A DNA stretch of 31,405 bases from CAYWVK01 sp964461865 (GCA_964461865.1 CAYWVK010000004.1:1-31405); one strand, 5' to 3'; positions 1 to 7,690 are shown, counted from the stretch's first letter. Program-made: numbers and translations. Notes: a model not told the origin generated them from the letters alone.

Positions 1-945
1 GGACAAAAAGACATTGATAAAAAAATTATTAAAGCAGTTGGAAATCCAAAAGAAAGATTTAAAGAAGATGCCTTAAGACTAATTAGAGCAATAAGGCTTG
101 CAACAAAGCTGTCTTTTACAATTGAAGAAAATACCTGGAAAGAGATTTTAAACGACGCAAGTCTTATTAATGAAATATCAAAAGAAAGAATAAGAGATGA
201 ATTAATAAAAATACTGTCAAGTAAATATCCATATGAAGGCATAATGCTTCTTAAGAATAGCCAACTATTAAAATATATTCTTCCCGAACTAATTCAGGGA
301 ATTGATGTCTCACAAGAAAGACCGGGAAGACATCATATCGGAGATGTTTTTACACATAATGTTTTATCTTTAAAATTTTGTCCATCAAAAGACCCGATTG
401 TTCGCTTTGCCACTTTAATTCATGATGTTGGAAAACCAAAAGTTGCCACAAAAGATGAAAAAGGATTAATCGTGTTTCATAATCACGAGCTTGAAGGTAC
501 AAACCTTGCTTTTGAAATTTGTAAAAGATTAAAGTTTTCAAAAAAAGACACTAAACGAATTGTAAATTTAGCAAGATGGCATATGTTTACAGTCGATGAA
601 AAAATTACCGACGCTGCCATAAGACGCTTTATTCGAAAAGTAGGAGTTGAAAATGTTAAAGACATGATTGATCTAAGAATTGGGGATAGATTGGGCGGTG
701 GAACACAAACAGCTGAAAGCTGGAGGCTAAAACTATTTAAAAAAAGAGTTGAAGAGCAACTAAAACCAAAGCCTTTTTCAATTGATGATTTAGCAATTGA
801 CGGAAACGATATAATGAAAGAGCTAAATATAAAACCTAGTAAAAAAATCGGTGAAATATTACAAGAGCTCTTTGAAGAAGTAGATGAAGACTTAAGTAAA
901 AACAAAAAAGATTATTTGCTAAAAAGATTAAAAGAGATATCTTAA
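1..945 (+). CDS. cca: CCA tRNA nucleotidyltransferase / HD-domain protein (5' truncated)
   Basis: The frame is open from base 1, so only the C-terminal part of the protein is in the window. The first 35 or so residues (including GNPKERFKEDALRLIRAIRL) match the tRNA-binding helical segment of class II CCA-adding/poly(A) polymerase enzymes. This is followed by an HD phosphohydrolase domain, with a histidine pair in RHHIGDVFTHN and the HD doublet in LIHDVGKPK, and then a C-terminal helical tail. Family role: adding or repairing the 3' CCA end of tRNAs in the cytoplasm. The catalytic nucleotidyltransferase head (GS...DxD) would lie upstream of the window. A methionine codon at 244 lies inside the conserved region and is not the real start. 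The gene ends 38 bases before metK, but metK appears to have its own promoter. Confidence 0.88.
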   Translation, partial: GQKDIDKKIIKAVGNPKERFKEDALRLIRAIRLATKLSFTIEENTWKEILNDASLINEISKERIRDELIKILSSKYPYEGIMLLKNSQLLKYILPELIQGIDVSQERPGRHHIGDVFTHNVLSLKFCPSKDPIVRFATLIHDVGKPKVATKDEKGLIVFHNHELEGTNLAFEICKRLKFSKKDTKRIVNLARWHMFTVDEKITDAAIRRFIRKVGVENVKDMIDLRIGDRLGGGTQTAESWRLKLFKKRVEEQLKPKPFSIDDLAIDGNDIMKELNIKPSKKIGEILQELFEEVDEDLSKNKKDYLLKRLKEIS

Positions 946-970
946 AATACTAAGGCTTTTATGTTATACT
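942..970 (+). promoter_or_regulatory. metK promoter with extended -10
   Basis: A -35-like TTAAAA (942-947) is followed by a 17-base spacer and TATACT (965-970). A TG one base upstream of the -10 makes it an extended -10. The metK start codon lies 13 bases downstream, so the leader would be only about 6-7 nt, and no Shine-Dalgarno sequence is visible. The assignment rests on consensus matching only. Confidence 0.55.
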
Positions 971-983
971 TTCCCCTATTGAA

Positions 984-2135
984 ATGAGAAAATATTTTAC
1001 TTCAGAATCCGTAACAGAGGGTCATCCTGATAAAATTTGTGACCAAATAGCAGATGCAATTTTAGATGCGGTTTTAAAAGAAGATCCAAATGCTGCTTGC
1101 TGTTGCGAAGTTTTTACAACAACCGGCATGGTTGTAATTGGTGGAGAAATTACTACAAATGCCTATATTGATGTTGAAAAAATTGCAAGAGGAGTATTAA
1201 AAGATATCGGATACACTAATGCTGACTTTGGAATAGATTATAAGTCCTGCGCAATAATAAATGTTATCCATGAACAAAGCCAAGATATTGCACAAGGAGA
1301 AAATCCAAAACAAGCGCTTCATAAAGCTCAAGGAGCCGGAGATCAAGGAATGATGGTAGGTTTTGCATGCAATGAAACCCCAGAGTTAATGCCTCTACCA
1401 ATAATGCTTGCGCATAGATTAACAAAAAGATTAGCAGAAGCTAGAAAGAAAAAAATTATCCCCTATCTTAGACCTGACGGAAAAGCACAGGTTACTGTTG
1501 AGTATGAGGAAAATAAACCAATTTCCATTGAAACAGTCGTTATTGCCGCACAACATCATGATAATATCCCCTATAAAAAAATTAGAAACGATATTATAAA
1601 GCATGTTATTAAACCAATTTGTAGTAAGCTTTTACGAAAGGATACAAAAATCTACATTAATGAAACAGGAAAATTTGTAACAGGCGGTCCTCAAGGAGAT
1701 ACCGGAGTAACGGGCCGAAAAATAATTGTTGACACTTACGGAGGAATGGCAAGACACGGAGGAGGAGCGTTTAGCGGAAAAGTACCAAATAAGCAAGACA
1801 GAAGCGGAGCATATATGGCACGCTATATTGCAAAAAATGTAGTAGCTGCCAAACTTTCTAATAAATGTGAGGTTCAACTTGCATATGCCATAGGCTACCC
1901 TCAACCGGTTTCAGTTCACGTAACAACTTTTAACGAGGGGAAGGTTAAAGATGAGGTAATTGAAGATGCAATAAAAAAAACTTTTGATATGAGTCCATCA
2001 GGAATAATAAAAACTTTAAATCTTAAACGATCAATCTATAGAAATACTGCAAATTACGGACATTTTGGAAGAAAAGAATTTCCTTGGGAAAAAACCGATA
2101 AGATTGCAGTTTTGAAAAAATTTGCTAAACTTTAA
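984..2135 (+). CDS. metK: S-adenosylmethionine synthetase
   Basis: The enzyme makes S-adenosylmethionine from ATP and methionine in the cytoplasm. At 383 aa it is of normal family length. The N-terminus carries GHPDKICDQ with His14, Asp16 and Lys17 at the same positions as in E. coli MetK. The middle has GAGDQGMMVGFACNETPELM, and the C-terminal third has GGPQGDTGVTGRKIIVDTYG and GGGAFSGK. The lysine and aspartate ligands of the following loop (K..NKQDRS) are present, although the usual Asp right after GGGAFSGK is Val. yqeY follows 2 bases after the stop, so the two are probably co-transcribed from the promoter at 942-970. Confidence 0.97.
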   Translation: MRKYFTSESVTEGHPDKICDQIADAILDAVLKEDPNAACCCEVFTTTGMVVIGGEITTNAYIDVEKIARGVLKDIGYTNADFGIDYKSCAIINVIHEQSQDIAQGENPKQALHKAQGAGDQGMMVGFACNETPELMPLPIMLAHRLTKRLAEARKKKIIPYLRPDGKAQVTVEYEENKPISIETVVIAAQHHDNIPYKKIRNDIIKHVIKPICSKLLRKDTKIYINETGKFVTGGPQGDTGVTGRKIIVDTYGGMARHGGGAFSGKVPNKQDRSGAYMARYIAKNVVAAKLSNKCEVQLAYAIGYPQPVSVHVTTFNEGKVKDEVIEDAIKKTFDMSPSGIIKTLNLKRSIYRNTANYGHFGRKEFPWEKTDKIAVLKKFAKL

Positions 2136-2137
2136 TT

Positions 2138-2593
2138 ATGACAAAAGAACAATTAAGAGAAGAATTAAAAAATTCCATGTTGGCAAAAGATGAGCTAAAA
2201 ACCTCTGTTTTAAGAATGATTATATCAGCAATTAATTATTATGAAATTCAAAAAGGCGGAGCAGGATACAGCGCAAGCGAAGAAGATGTATTAACAGTCT
2301 TGGAAAAAGAAGCAAAACAACACAGGGACTCAATTGAACAATTTAAACTGGCTAAAAGAGAAGAATTAGTTGATAAAGAAACTAAAGAGCTTGAAATAAT
2401 TATAAACTATCTTCCTAAACAAATGGATGAAGATGAAATTAAAGATTTAGTTAAGGATGCAATTTTAAAAACAAAAGCAGCTACAATTTCCGATATGGGA
2501 AAAGTTATGGGAATATTAATGCCAAAGGTAAAAGGCAAGGCAGACGCGAGTATGATCAGTAAACTTGTAAAAGAGGCAATAGCTAATTCTTAA
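2138..2593 (+). CDS. yqeY: YqeY/GatB-tail-like protein
   Basis: This 151-residue cytoplasmic protein matches the GatB/YqeY family across its whole length. It shows an N-terminal helical region (LKTSVLRMIISAINYYEIQK), the central KEAKQHRDSIEQF helix, an ELEIIINYLPKQM motif, and a C-terminal YqeY domain with MGKVMGILMPKVKGKAD. The family resembles the tRNA-binding tail of the GatB amidotransferase subunit, but its own role is not well established. It starts 2 bases after metK. Its last 11 bases overlap the 3' end of the convergent secF gene. Confidence 0.93.
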   Translation: MTKEQLREELKNSMLAKDELKTSVLRMIISAINYYEIQKGGAGYSASEEDVLTVLEKEAKQHRDSIEQFKLAKREELVDKETKELEIIINYLPKQMDEDEIKDLVKDAILKTKAATISDMGKVMGILMPKVKGKADASMISKLVKEAIANS

Positions 2594-3491
2594 GTTTTTT
2601 TCTTTTTTCAACCCACTGTTCCCAAACAACCAATAAAGGAGAGGCAAAAAAGATCGATGAATATGTTCCGGCAATTATTCCCACCAATAAAGCCACCACA
2701 AACCACCTAATTGTTTCCCCACCAAAAAGAAGAAGTGACACTAAAACTAAAACTACTGTTAATGAGGTATTAAGTGATCTATCTATTGTTTGTAAGATTG
2801 ATTCGTTAACAATTTTTTCAAATGGATCACCCATCATTCTTTTAAGGTTTTCTCTGATCCTATCAAAAACAACAATCGTATCATGAACCGAAAAACCAAT
2901 TATTGTAAGAACTGCTGTTACAAATAAACTATCTATTTCAACGTCTAAAAAGTGGCCAAAAAGCGCAAATGCACCAACAACAATTAAAACATCGTGTATT
3001 AAAGCAAGAACCGTACAAACGCCAAATTTAAAACTACTAGCAGGCTTTGGCACTTTTCTAAAAGAAAAAGTAATATAAAGAACTATTAATAACGAGGCAA
3101 TTATTATTGCTTTTATAGCATTGGCTGTTGTTTCAGAACCGATTGTAGGACCAATTGTTTCAAGATCATCTTGTTTTATCCCTTTTATTTCTTTTTCTAA
3201 ACTTTTTATCAACTGACTATTTTTATTTTGATCAATTACCTGTGTTTTTACTGAAACCGTATTTTCCACAACCTCTAAAGAGGCAATTTTTATATTTTCT
3301 TTCTCAAATACTGTTTTTATTTTTTCAACATTTTGCTCTACTGCTTTTTCCGGAATCGACAATCCAATTCTTGATCCCCCTGTAAAATCTATTGATAAAT
3401 TAAGTCCGTAAGTAAATAAAGCAATAAGTCCTGAAATAATAAAAACCAATGAGATTAAAAAGTATATATACTTTTTTTTGATAATATTCAT
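2583..3491 (-). CDS. secF: Protein translocase subunit SecF
   Basis: This is an inner-membrane subunit of the SecDF complex, which uses the proton gradient to help pull secreted proteins through SecYEG. Its 302 aa are typical. The N-terminal membrane helix is followed by the SecF signature SIDFTGGSRIGLSI. After a short periplasmic-type domain comes GPTIGSETTANAIKAI, and then five membrane helices with the conserved ALIHDVL and GFSVHDTIVVFDRIRENL motifs. It starts 2 bases after the secD stop, so it is the last gene of the operon that begins at 7060. It overlaps yqeY by 11 bases tail to tail. Confidence 0.97.
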   Translation of the reverse strand: MNIIKKKYIYFLISLVFIISGLIALFTYGLNLSIDFTGGSRIGLSIPEKAVEQNVEKIKTVFEKENIKIASLEVVENTVSVKTQVIDQNKNSQLIKSLEKEIKGIKQDDLETIGPTIGSETTANAIKAIIIASLLIVLYITFSFRKVPKPASSFKFGVCTVLALIHDVLIVVGAFALFGHFLDVEIDSLFVTAVLTIIGFSVHDTIVVFDRIRENLKRMMGDPFEKIVNESILQTIDRSLNTSLTVVLVLVSLLLFGGETIRWFVVALLVGIIAGTYSSIFFASPLLVVWEQWVEKRKKLKN

Positions 3492-3493
3492 AA

Positions 3494-4831
3494 TTATTTA
3501 TATACCATTCTTAAAAACGTCCTTGTTACAACAATTGCCGAAAACATTGATATCAAAACACCGATTGCCAAAATTAAAGCAAAACCCTTAACCATACCTG
3601 TTCCAAAATTATACAATACCAAACAAGTAATAAGCGTTGATATATTTGAATCCCTAATAGATGTCCAAGCTCTTGAAAAACCGATTTCTATTGCTTGATG
3701 CTCGCTTCTACCTGCTCTTTTTTCCTCTTTTGTTCTTTCAAAAATTAAGATATTTGCATCAACTGCCATACCAATTGATAAAATAAAACCTGCTATTCCG
3801 GAAAGCGTTAAAGTAATCCCATATGGAGTTAATGAGCTTACTTTAAAAAGAGCTAAATTAAACAATGCATATAAAAGCAAAGCAAGACTGGCAATAAAAC
3901 CATATTTACCATATAAAACAACCATAAAAATGATAATGATTATAAAGCCGATAATTCCTGCAAATAAACTTTTTTGAAGAGAAGAAACTCCAAGAGTCGG
4001 ATTAATCATTTTTTCTTGAAGTGTTTCTAATGGAACGGGAAGCGCTCCTGCATTTAATTGGGTACTCAAACTATTAGCAGTTTCAATAGTAAAAGAACCA
4101 TTAATAACAGCATCTCCGCTTAGAATCGGCTCATTTACATTTGGAGCTTCAATTAATATATCATCAAGTACTATTGCTAAAACTTTATTTACATTTCTTT
4201 TAGTAATATCTGCAAATTTCTTAGAACCATCCGGGGTAAAAGTTAATTGAACTTGCGGTTGAGAAGTATTTGAGTCAAAGGTTACACTTGTATGCTGCAA
4301 GTCTTTTCCTGATAGATTGGTTTTTTTAAAATTTGAATTTAACCCTAAAGGGTATCCTGAGGTTGTTGCAACCTCTGCAGATTCTGATGCAATTTGTTCC
4401 CAGAAAGTAAGCTCTGCTGTTGTTCCGATTATATTTTTTGCTTGAGTTATATCAACCCCTGGTAACTCAACAACTATTCTTGAATCACTACTTGTAATTG
4501 CTGTTTGCACAATCGGTTCTGATACTCCGAATAAGTTTACCCTTCTTTCGATTATTATTCTCGCAGAGTCTAAAGCAGCACTTTTTTGAGCACTTGGAAT
4601 AGATGAAAGATCTGCTTTATAGGTTATTTGTGTTCCTCCTTCTAAATCCAAACCCTGTCTAAACTTTAATTCTTTTTTTACTCCTATTGACTTTAGTAAC
4701 GAATTTGCATCTAAGCTTAACTTGGTATTAAAGGGCGGTATTTTAAAGCCTTCAATTTTAGGCAGGTTAATAAAAACCGATATAACGGTTAAAAAAATAA
4801 TAAACCAAAAAAGAGAACGTGGATTTTTCAT
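3494..4831 (-). CDS. secD: Protein translocase subunit SecD
   Basis: This is the partner of SecF in protein export. At 445 aa it is a compact SecD. It has an N-terminal membrane helix, the GLDLEGGTQITYKADL motif, a central P1-like domain (IVVELPGVD, the NAGALPVPLE hinge), and a C-terminal six-helix membrane domain with the hallmark GMAVDANILIFERTKEE. Its ATG overlaps the TGA of the upstream winged-helix gene by 4 bases, which suggests translational coupling. CPR bacteria have a gram-positive-like single-membrane envelope, so the soluble domain should face outside the cell. Confidence 0.97.
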   Translation of the reverse strand: MKNPRSLFWFIIFLTVISVFINLPKIEGFKIPPFNTKLSLDANSLLKSIGVKKELKFRQGLDLEGGTQITYKADLSSIPSAQKSAALDSARIIIERRVNLFGVSEPIVQTAITSSDSRIVVELPGVDITQAKNIIGTTAELTFWEQIASESAEVATTSGYPLGLNSNFKKTNLSGKDLQHTSVTFDSNTSQPQVQLTFTPDGSKKFADITKRNVNKVLAIVLDDILIEAPNVNEPILSGDAVINGSFTIETANSLSTQLNAGALPVPLETLQEKMINPTLGVSSLQKSLFAGIIGFIIIIIFMVVLYGKYGFIASLALLLYALFNLALFKVSSLTPYGITLTLSGIAGFILSIGMAVDANILIFERTKEEKRAGRSEHQAIEIGFSRAWTSIRDSNISTLITCLVLYNFGTGMVKGFALILAIGVLISMFSAIVVTRTFLRMVYK

Positions 4832-5403
4832 GAAAGCATTGCTTCTTCGTCTCCTATTAACATTATTCTAGATCCGGAAAGTATAGAGATTATAAAAGGA
4901 TCTCTTTTCTTTTTTCTAAAAGAAAACTCATCCTCTGTCATAACTGTGTAATTTATTTCGCTTCCTAGTCTTTTTTCTTCATTTCTTACCAAAAGGGCAA
5001 GCTCGGGCAAAACTACACTTCCAACAATTAGTAAATCGACTTCATCCGGCTGCTCTTTAATTTTTCTTATAAATCTTCCCGAAAACATTGCATATTTTAT
5101 TTTCCCAAGTTTAATTCTATTTTTAAGTAATTCGTCTCCAAGTCCGATGTTTTTTGCTCCAAGACGAAGTAAATCAAAGTAAAAAGGATAATTTTTTGAC
5201 AATGAATAATAAACCCTATTTGCTCTTGGTTCTTTTATTAAAATTCCTTTTTTTTCAAGATAAGCAAGCTCTCTTCTTACGGCATTTATTTCATCGCCTG
5301 TTCTTCTAACTAACTCTCTTACATGAAACATGCTTAAGGGAGAGGTTAAAAAAACCTGAAGTATTTTTACTCTTGCTTTAGACGTAATAAGATCTGATAA
5401 CAT
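4828..5403 (-). CDS. Winged-helix protein with a degenerate nucleotidyltransferase-like domain
   Basis: Residues 1-75 form a winged helix-turn-helix (SKARVKILQVFLTSPL, FHVRELVRRTGDEINAVRRE, LAYLEKKGILI) of the ArsR/MarR-like kind. Residues 100-185 resemble an MNT-type nucleotidyltransferase: an FSG turn about 11 residues before EVDLLIVG matches the usual GS...[DE]h[DE] pattern, but the canonical GS reads SG. The third catalytic acidic residue is not evident. The protein is therefore probably a DNA-binding regulator with a catalytically altered or inactive sensor domain. It sits between DUF3048 and secD, overlaps secD by 4 bases, and could regulate the export operon. That role is inference; no target site was identified. 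Confidence 0.72.
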   Translation of the reverse strand: MLSDLITSKARVKILQVFLTSPLSMFHVRELVRRTGDEINAVRRELAYLEKKGILIKEPRANRVYYSLSKNYPFYFDLLRLGAKNIGLGDELLKNRIKLGKIKYAMFSGRFIRKIKEQPDEVDLLIVGSVVLPELALLVRNEEKRLGSEINYTVMTEDEFSFRKKKRDPFIISILSGSRIMLIGDEEAMLS

Positions 5404-5418
5404 AATCCTTGCCTCTTT

Positions 5419-6594
5419 CTATTTAATATTAGCGACTCCATCTAAGGGCAGGATTTCAAACCAAATATTCCCCCTGTTTAATTCAATTGGAGCACCTTTT
5501 GAATCTAGTAATTGTGTTCTTGCAACTCTTTTATCTTTTTTCCATGTTCCTGAAATCTTTTTACCATCCATTAAAAAGATCGCTTTTCCTGTTCCTTTTG
5601 TTTTATAAAGCAAATGTACGTTATTTTCATAGCCATCATTTGCACTTGATTCTTGCATATATAAAATAACTATATTCTTAGCTGTTATTTGTTTTTTGTT
5701 ATTAGTATCTATGTGTGGTTCTCCTCCGTTATTTCTTTTATAAAGATTTGTTGTTGGATCAAATGTCCAATCAACATAATAGTTTTTATCCCCTTCCCAA
5801 AATTCAATATGTGCTGTTTGACTTTTTGCTCTTTCAGAAACCGAAGCATCATCTTTAAACTCATAAGAAGTAAAATCTTGGTCCCATGCTTCATTATCTT
5901 CATTAACATTTGTAAGTTTTCTATCTTTTTGAGCATAATCCCAAAGTTTTTCCGTTGTAGAATACATTGTATGCTCTGTTTCCGTATCATGTCCAAGTCT
6001 TTGATAATCTCTCCAGAAAACAGGAAAACCAATCGCAAATTGATTTAAATCATTATGCAATGTCCATCCATAATCTGTTAATTGTGAAATTGCATCTGCT
6101 GGACCCGGATGATTTGCTCCTCCAACATGAGCATAAAGTGGAAAATCTCCATACTCTGAAGCAAAATCAATAAAATAAGTTCGAGCAGATCTTACAGGGC
6201 CTACCTGACCTGCATCCTGACAATAATACATCGCTAAAAACCTTGTTATTCCACCTTCTGCAACTATTTCATAAACTACATCTGCTGAAGAAAGACCAGA
6301 TTGTGGTCTTGCATTCTTGTGATTTTCTATCATTACTCCTAATGGCCCATGCTTCTCCCACCATTCTTTCTGTTGTTTTGAGTATTTCTCTCCATTTAGT
6401 GGACACGCTTCTGTTTTTGGCAATGATTCATCAAAAATTGTTTTCCCATCACTTCCCTTTATCGGAGCAGCAACTTTTGAAGTAGTAGTAGTATTACCCA
6501 AGCTTGTAGTTGAAAACAAAAGATATGAAAGTCCAGTTGAGGCAATATAAGCTAAAACTATTAATAATATCGATAAAAATTTTTTATTTCCCAT
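5419..6594 (-). CDS. DUF3048 (YerB-like) membrane-anchored surface protein
   Basis: This 391-aa protein has an N-terminal hydrophobic segment (LSILLIVLAYIASTGLSYLL) that should serve as membrane anchor or uncleaved signal. It is followed by the DUF3048 signature: GVMIENHKNARPQSGLSSAD, VYEIVAEGGITRFLAMY, GPVRSARTYFIDFASEYG and AHVGGANHPGPADA. The family is found in Firmicutes (B. subtilis YerB) and in many CPR genomes; its biochemical role is not established. The C-terminal half has the second DUF3048 subdomain, with a WDQDFTSYEFKDD strand pair and a GTWKKDKRVARTQLLDSKGA segment. It lies 1 base downstream of DUF4446 and upstream of secDF, so it is expressed with the export machinery. Confidence 0.9.
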   Translation of the reverse strand: MGNKKFLSILLIVLAYIASTGLSYLLFSTTSLGNTTTTSKVAAPIKGSDGKTIFDESLPKTEACPLNGEKYSKQQKEWWEKHGPLGVMIENHKNARPQSGLSSADVVYEIVAEGGITRFLAMYYCQDAGQVGPVRSARTYFIDFASEYGDFPLYAHVGGANHPGPADAISQLTDYGWTLHNDLNQFAIGFPVFWRDYQRLGHDTETEHTMYSTTEKLWDYAQKDRKLTNVNEDNEAWDQDFTSYEFKDDASVSERAKSQTAHIEFWEGDKNYYVDWTFDPTTNLYKRNNGGEPHIDTNNKKQITAKNIVILYMQESSANDGYENNVHLLYKTKGTGKAIFLMDGKKISGTWKKDKRVARTQLLDSKGAPIELNRGNIWFEILPLDGVANIK

Positions 6595-6595
6595 A

Positions 6596-7060
6596 TTACT
6601 TAAGATCCTTTGCTTCTTTTACAGATTTTTTCTCTTCTTCTGATAATTCATACTCTACTCCTTTTCCGTTAGCAACCTTTTTAGCATACCATCTTGTACC
6701 GGATCTTGAATAGAGTCCCGAAATTATTACTCCCGTATCGTTTCCATCTAAAATAGATAAAACAAAACTTTGATCTCCCCCTGTATCCTTAAAAGGATTA
6801 AATCTTATTAGTCCCAGTTTTTGAACATGAAACTTTCCTTCTTTATCTAATTTTTCCGTATACTCTTTAAGCTGTTCTATTTCTTTTTCTTGAAAATTAA
6901 CGTCTTTTAGCAAATTTTCAAGCACCGTTTTTAAACTTCTTTCACTAATTCCTTTTGTTAACTTATTATAATGTGATATTGATCTCCAACAAAAAAATGT
7001 TACCAACAAAAGCCAAATAAAAACAGCGATAAATCCGTAAAGAATTAAATTGGATACCAT
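6596..7060 (-). CDS. DUF4446 family membrane protein
   Basis: This 154-aa protein has one N-terminal membrane helix (about residues 5-27), a coiled-coil stretch (about residues 33-75) and a C-terminal globular part containing LGLIRFNPFKDTGGDQSFVL, GVIISGLYSRSGTRWYAK and a Lys/Glu-rich tail. This is the DUF4446 pattern, a family of unknown function in Firmicutes and CPR bacteria. It is the first gene of the operon running to secF. Its start codon lies 13 bases from a good -10 element, so it may be translated from a very short leader. Confidence 0.85.
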   Translation of the reverse strand: MVSNLILYGFIAVFIWLLLVTFFCWRSISHYNKLTKGISERSLKTVLENLLKDVNFQEKEIEQLKEYTEKLDKEGKFHVQKLGLIRFNPFKDTGGDQSFVLSILDGNDTGVIISGLYSRSGTRWYAKKVANGKGVEYELSEEEKKSVKEAKDLK

Positions 7061-7073
7061 AGATACTCATAAT

Positions 7074-7102
7074 ATATTAGCCTCTTGACAGCTTTGTGTC
7101 AA
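7074..7102 (-). promoter_or_regulatory. Promoter for the DUF4446-secF operon
   Basis: On the minus strand a perfect TTGACA (7102-7097) is followed by a 17-base spacer and TAATAT (7079-7074). Transcription would start about 7 bases upstream of the DUF4446 ATG at 7060. The element is interleaved with the oppositely directed promoter at 7085-7113. Confidence 0.65.
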
Positions 7103-7113
7103 TAGTGTAATCT
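7085..7113 (+). promoter_or_regulatory. Promoter for the 106-aa protein and DUF5679 gene
   Basis: A perfect -35 TTGACA (7085-7090), a 17-base spacer and TAATCT (7108-7113). The ATG at 7125 is 11 bases after the -10, so the leader would be about 5 nt and no ribosome binding site is seen. Its -35 box forms an inverted repeat with the -35 box of the divergent promoter. Confidence 0.68.
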
Positions 7114-7124
7114 AGGCTTCTAGC

Positions 7125-7445
7125 ATGGCTAAGAAGAAAAAAACTAGACAACAAAAAATAGTTGCAGACTTAAAAAGACAACTATTGAAAAAAACTCTTA
7201 GTAGCCACACTGAAACATCGGTTGAAAAACCCAAAGCTTCGGAAAAAAAGGAATTTAAAGAAAAAGAGGAAGAGGAACAAGTAATAAAAACTACAAACAA
7301 AAAAGAAGATGGTTTAAATTATGATTACTTAATTCATGATTTAAAAAAAACCGCAATACTTACCTCATCTGTTATCGCCTTACAAATAATCTTATTTCTG
7401 GTTTTGACAAATAAAATATTAATTTTACCTGGATTATCATATTAA
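7125..7445 (+). CDS. Small Lys-rich protein with one C-terminal membrane helix
   Basis: This 106-aa protein was not assigned to a family. The N-terminal 65 residues are highly charged (MAKKKKTRQQKI, then many Lys/Glu) and probably disordered or helical. A hydrophobic segment at about residues 76-97 (TAILTSSVIALQIILFLVLT) predicts a tail anchor, with the charged part in the cytoplasm. It is preceded by the strong TTGACA promoter and followed by the DUF5679 gene 21 bases later. A function in envelope or ribosome organisation would be speculation. Confidence 0.75.
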   Translation: MAKKKKTRQQKIVADLKRQLLKKTLSSHTETSVEKPKASEKKEFKEKEEEEQVIKTTNKKEDGLNYDYLIHDLKKTAILTSSVIALQIILFLVLTNKILILPGLSY

Positions 7446-7450
7446 CTGAA

Positions 7451-7460
7451 AGGGGGTGAT
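7451..7460 (+). promoter_or_regulatory. Strong extended Shine-Dalgarno for the DUF5679 gene
   Basis: The sequence AGGGGGTGAT matches 9 of 10 bases of the full anti-SD complement (AGGAGGTGAT) and lies 6 bases before the ATG at 7467. It fixes the start of this short gene. Confidence 0.85.
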
Positions 7461-7466
7461 TTTAAA

Positions 7467-7607
7467 ATGGCATCAATGTATTGTGTTAAATGCCGCGCAA
7501 AAAGAGAAGATCCAAATGCGGAAAAGGTTACCATGAAAAATGGAAAACCAGCACTTAAAGGCAAGTGCCCAGTTTGTGGTACAGGAATGTACAAAATTGG
7601 AGGATAA
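7467..7607 (+). CDS. 46-aa DUF5679 zinc-ribbon-like protein
   Basis: A short gene encodes a 46-residue protein beginning MASMYCVKCRAKRED and ending in CPVCGTGMYKIGG. Two CxxC pairs (CVKC and CPVC) about 27 residues apart predict one zinc ribbon. This layout, including the MKNGKPALKGKCPVCGT segment, is that of DUF5679, a domain whose function is not known. The strong Shine-Dalgarno at 7451-7460, the clean TAA stop and the structured 3' end just after it all support a real, probably well-expressed gene. Nucleic-acid or ribosome binding is plausible for so small a zinc ribbon, but that is inference. Confidence 0.9.
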   Translation: MASMYCVKCRAKREDPNAEKVTMKNGKPALKGKCPVCGTGMYKIGG

Positions 7608-7650
7608 TTTCTTGAAAATCCTATCGCGATAGGAATAACGTTTCAGGAAA
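7608..7650 (+). repeat. Two-tier RNA hairpin with 16-bp palindrome
   Basis: Immediately after the DUF5679 stop codon, TTTCTTGAAA (7608-7617) can pair with TTTCAGGAAA (7641-7650) over 10 bp with one G-U pair. Inside it lies the perfect 16-base palindrome TCCTATCGCGATAGGA (7619-7634), which as RNA folds into a 6-bp stem with a CGCG loop. The element could protect the mRNA 3' end, bind a protein as DNA, or belong to a small RNA. Confidence 0.7.
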
Positions 7651-7655
7651 TAATT

Positions 7656-7690
7656 AAAAACCCCTACAACAAATTAATGTAGGGGTTTTT
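7656..7690. terminator. Bidirectional intrinsic terminator
   Basis: AAAAACCCCTACA (7656-7668) and TGTAGGGGTTTTT (7678-7690) form a perfect 13-bp inverted repeat around a 9-base loop, with T-runs on both strands. It should end the DUF5679 transcript on the plus strand and the surface-glycan operon on the minus strand. The right arm overlaps the last codons of the convergent GT39 gene. Confidence 0.9.

Noticed and set aside
350..905. Antisense open frames within the CCA-enzyme gene
   Set aside because: They mirror a strongly conserved coding frame on the plus strand and show no domain, start signal or conservation pattern.
5487..6713. Several plus-strand open frames opposite DUF3048 and DUF4446
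   Set aside because: They are antisense shadows rich in Phe, Leu and His, as expected from the complement of AT-rich coding sequence, with no ribosome binding site or family match.
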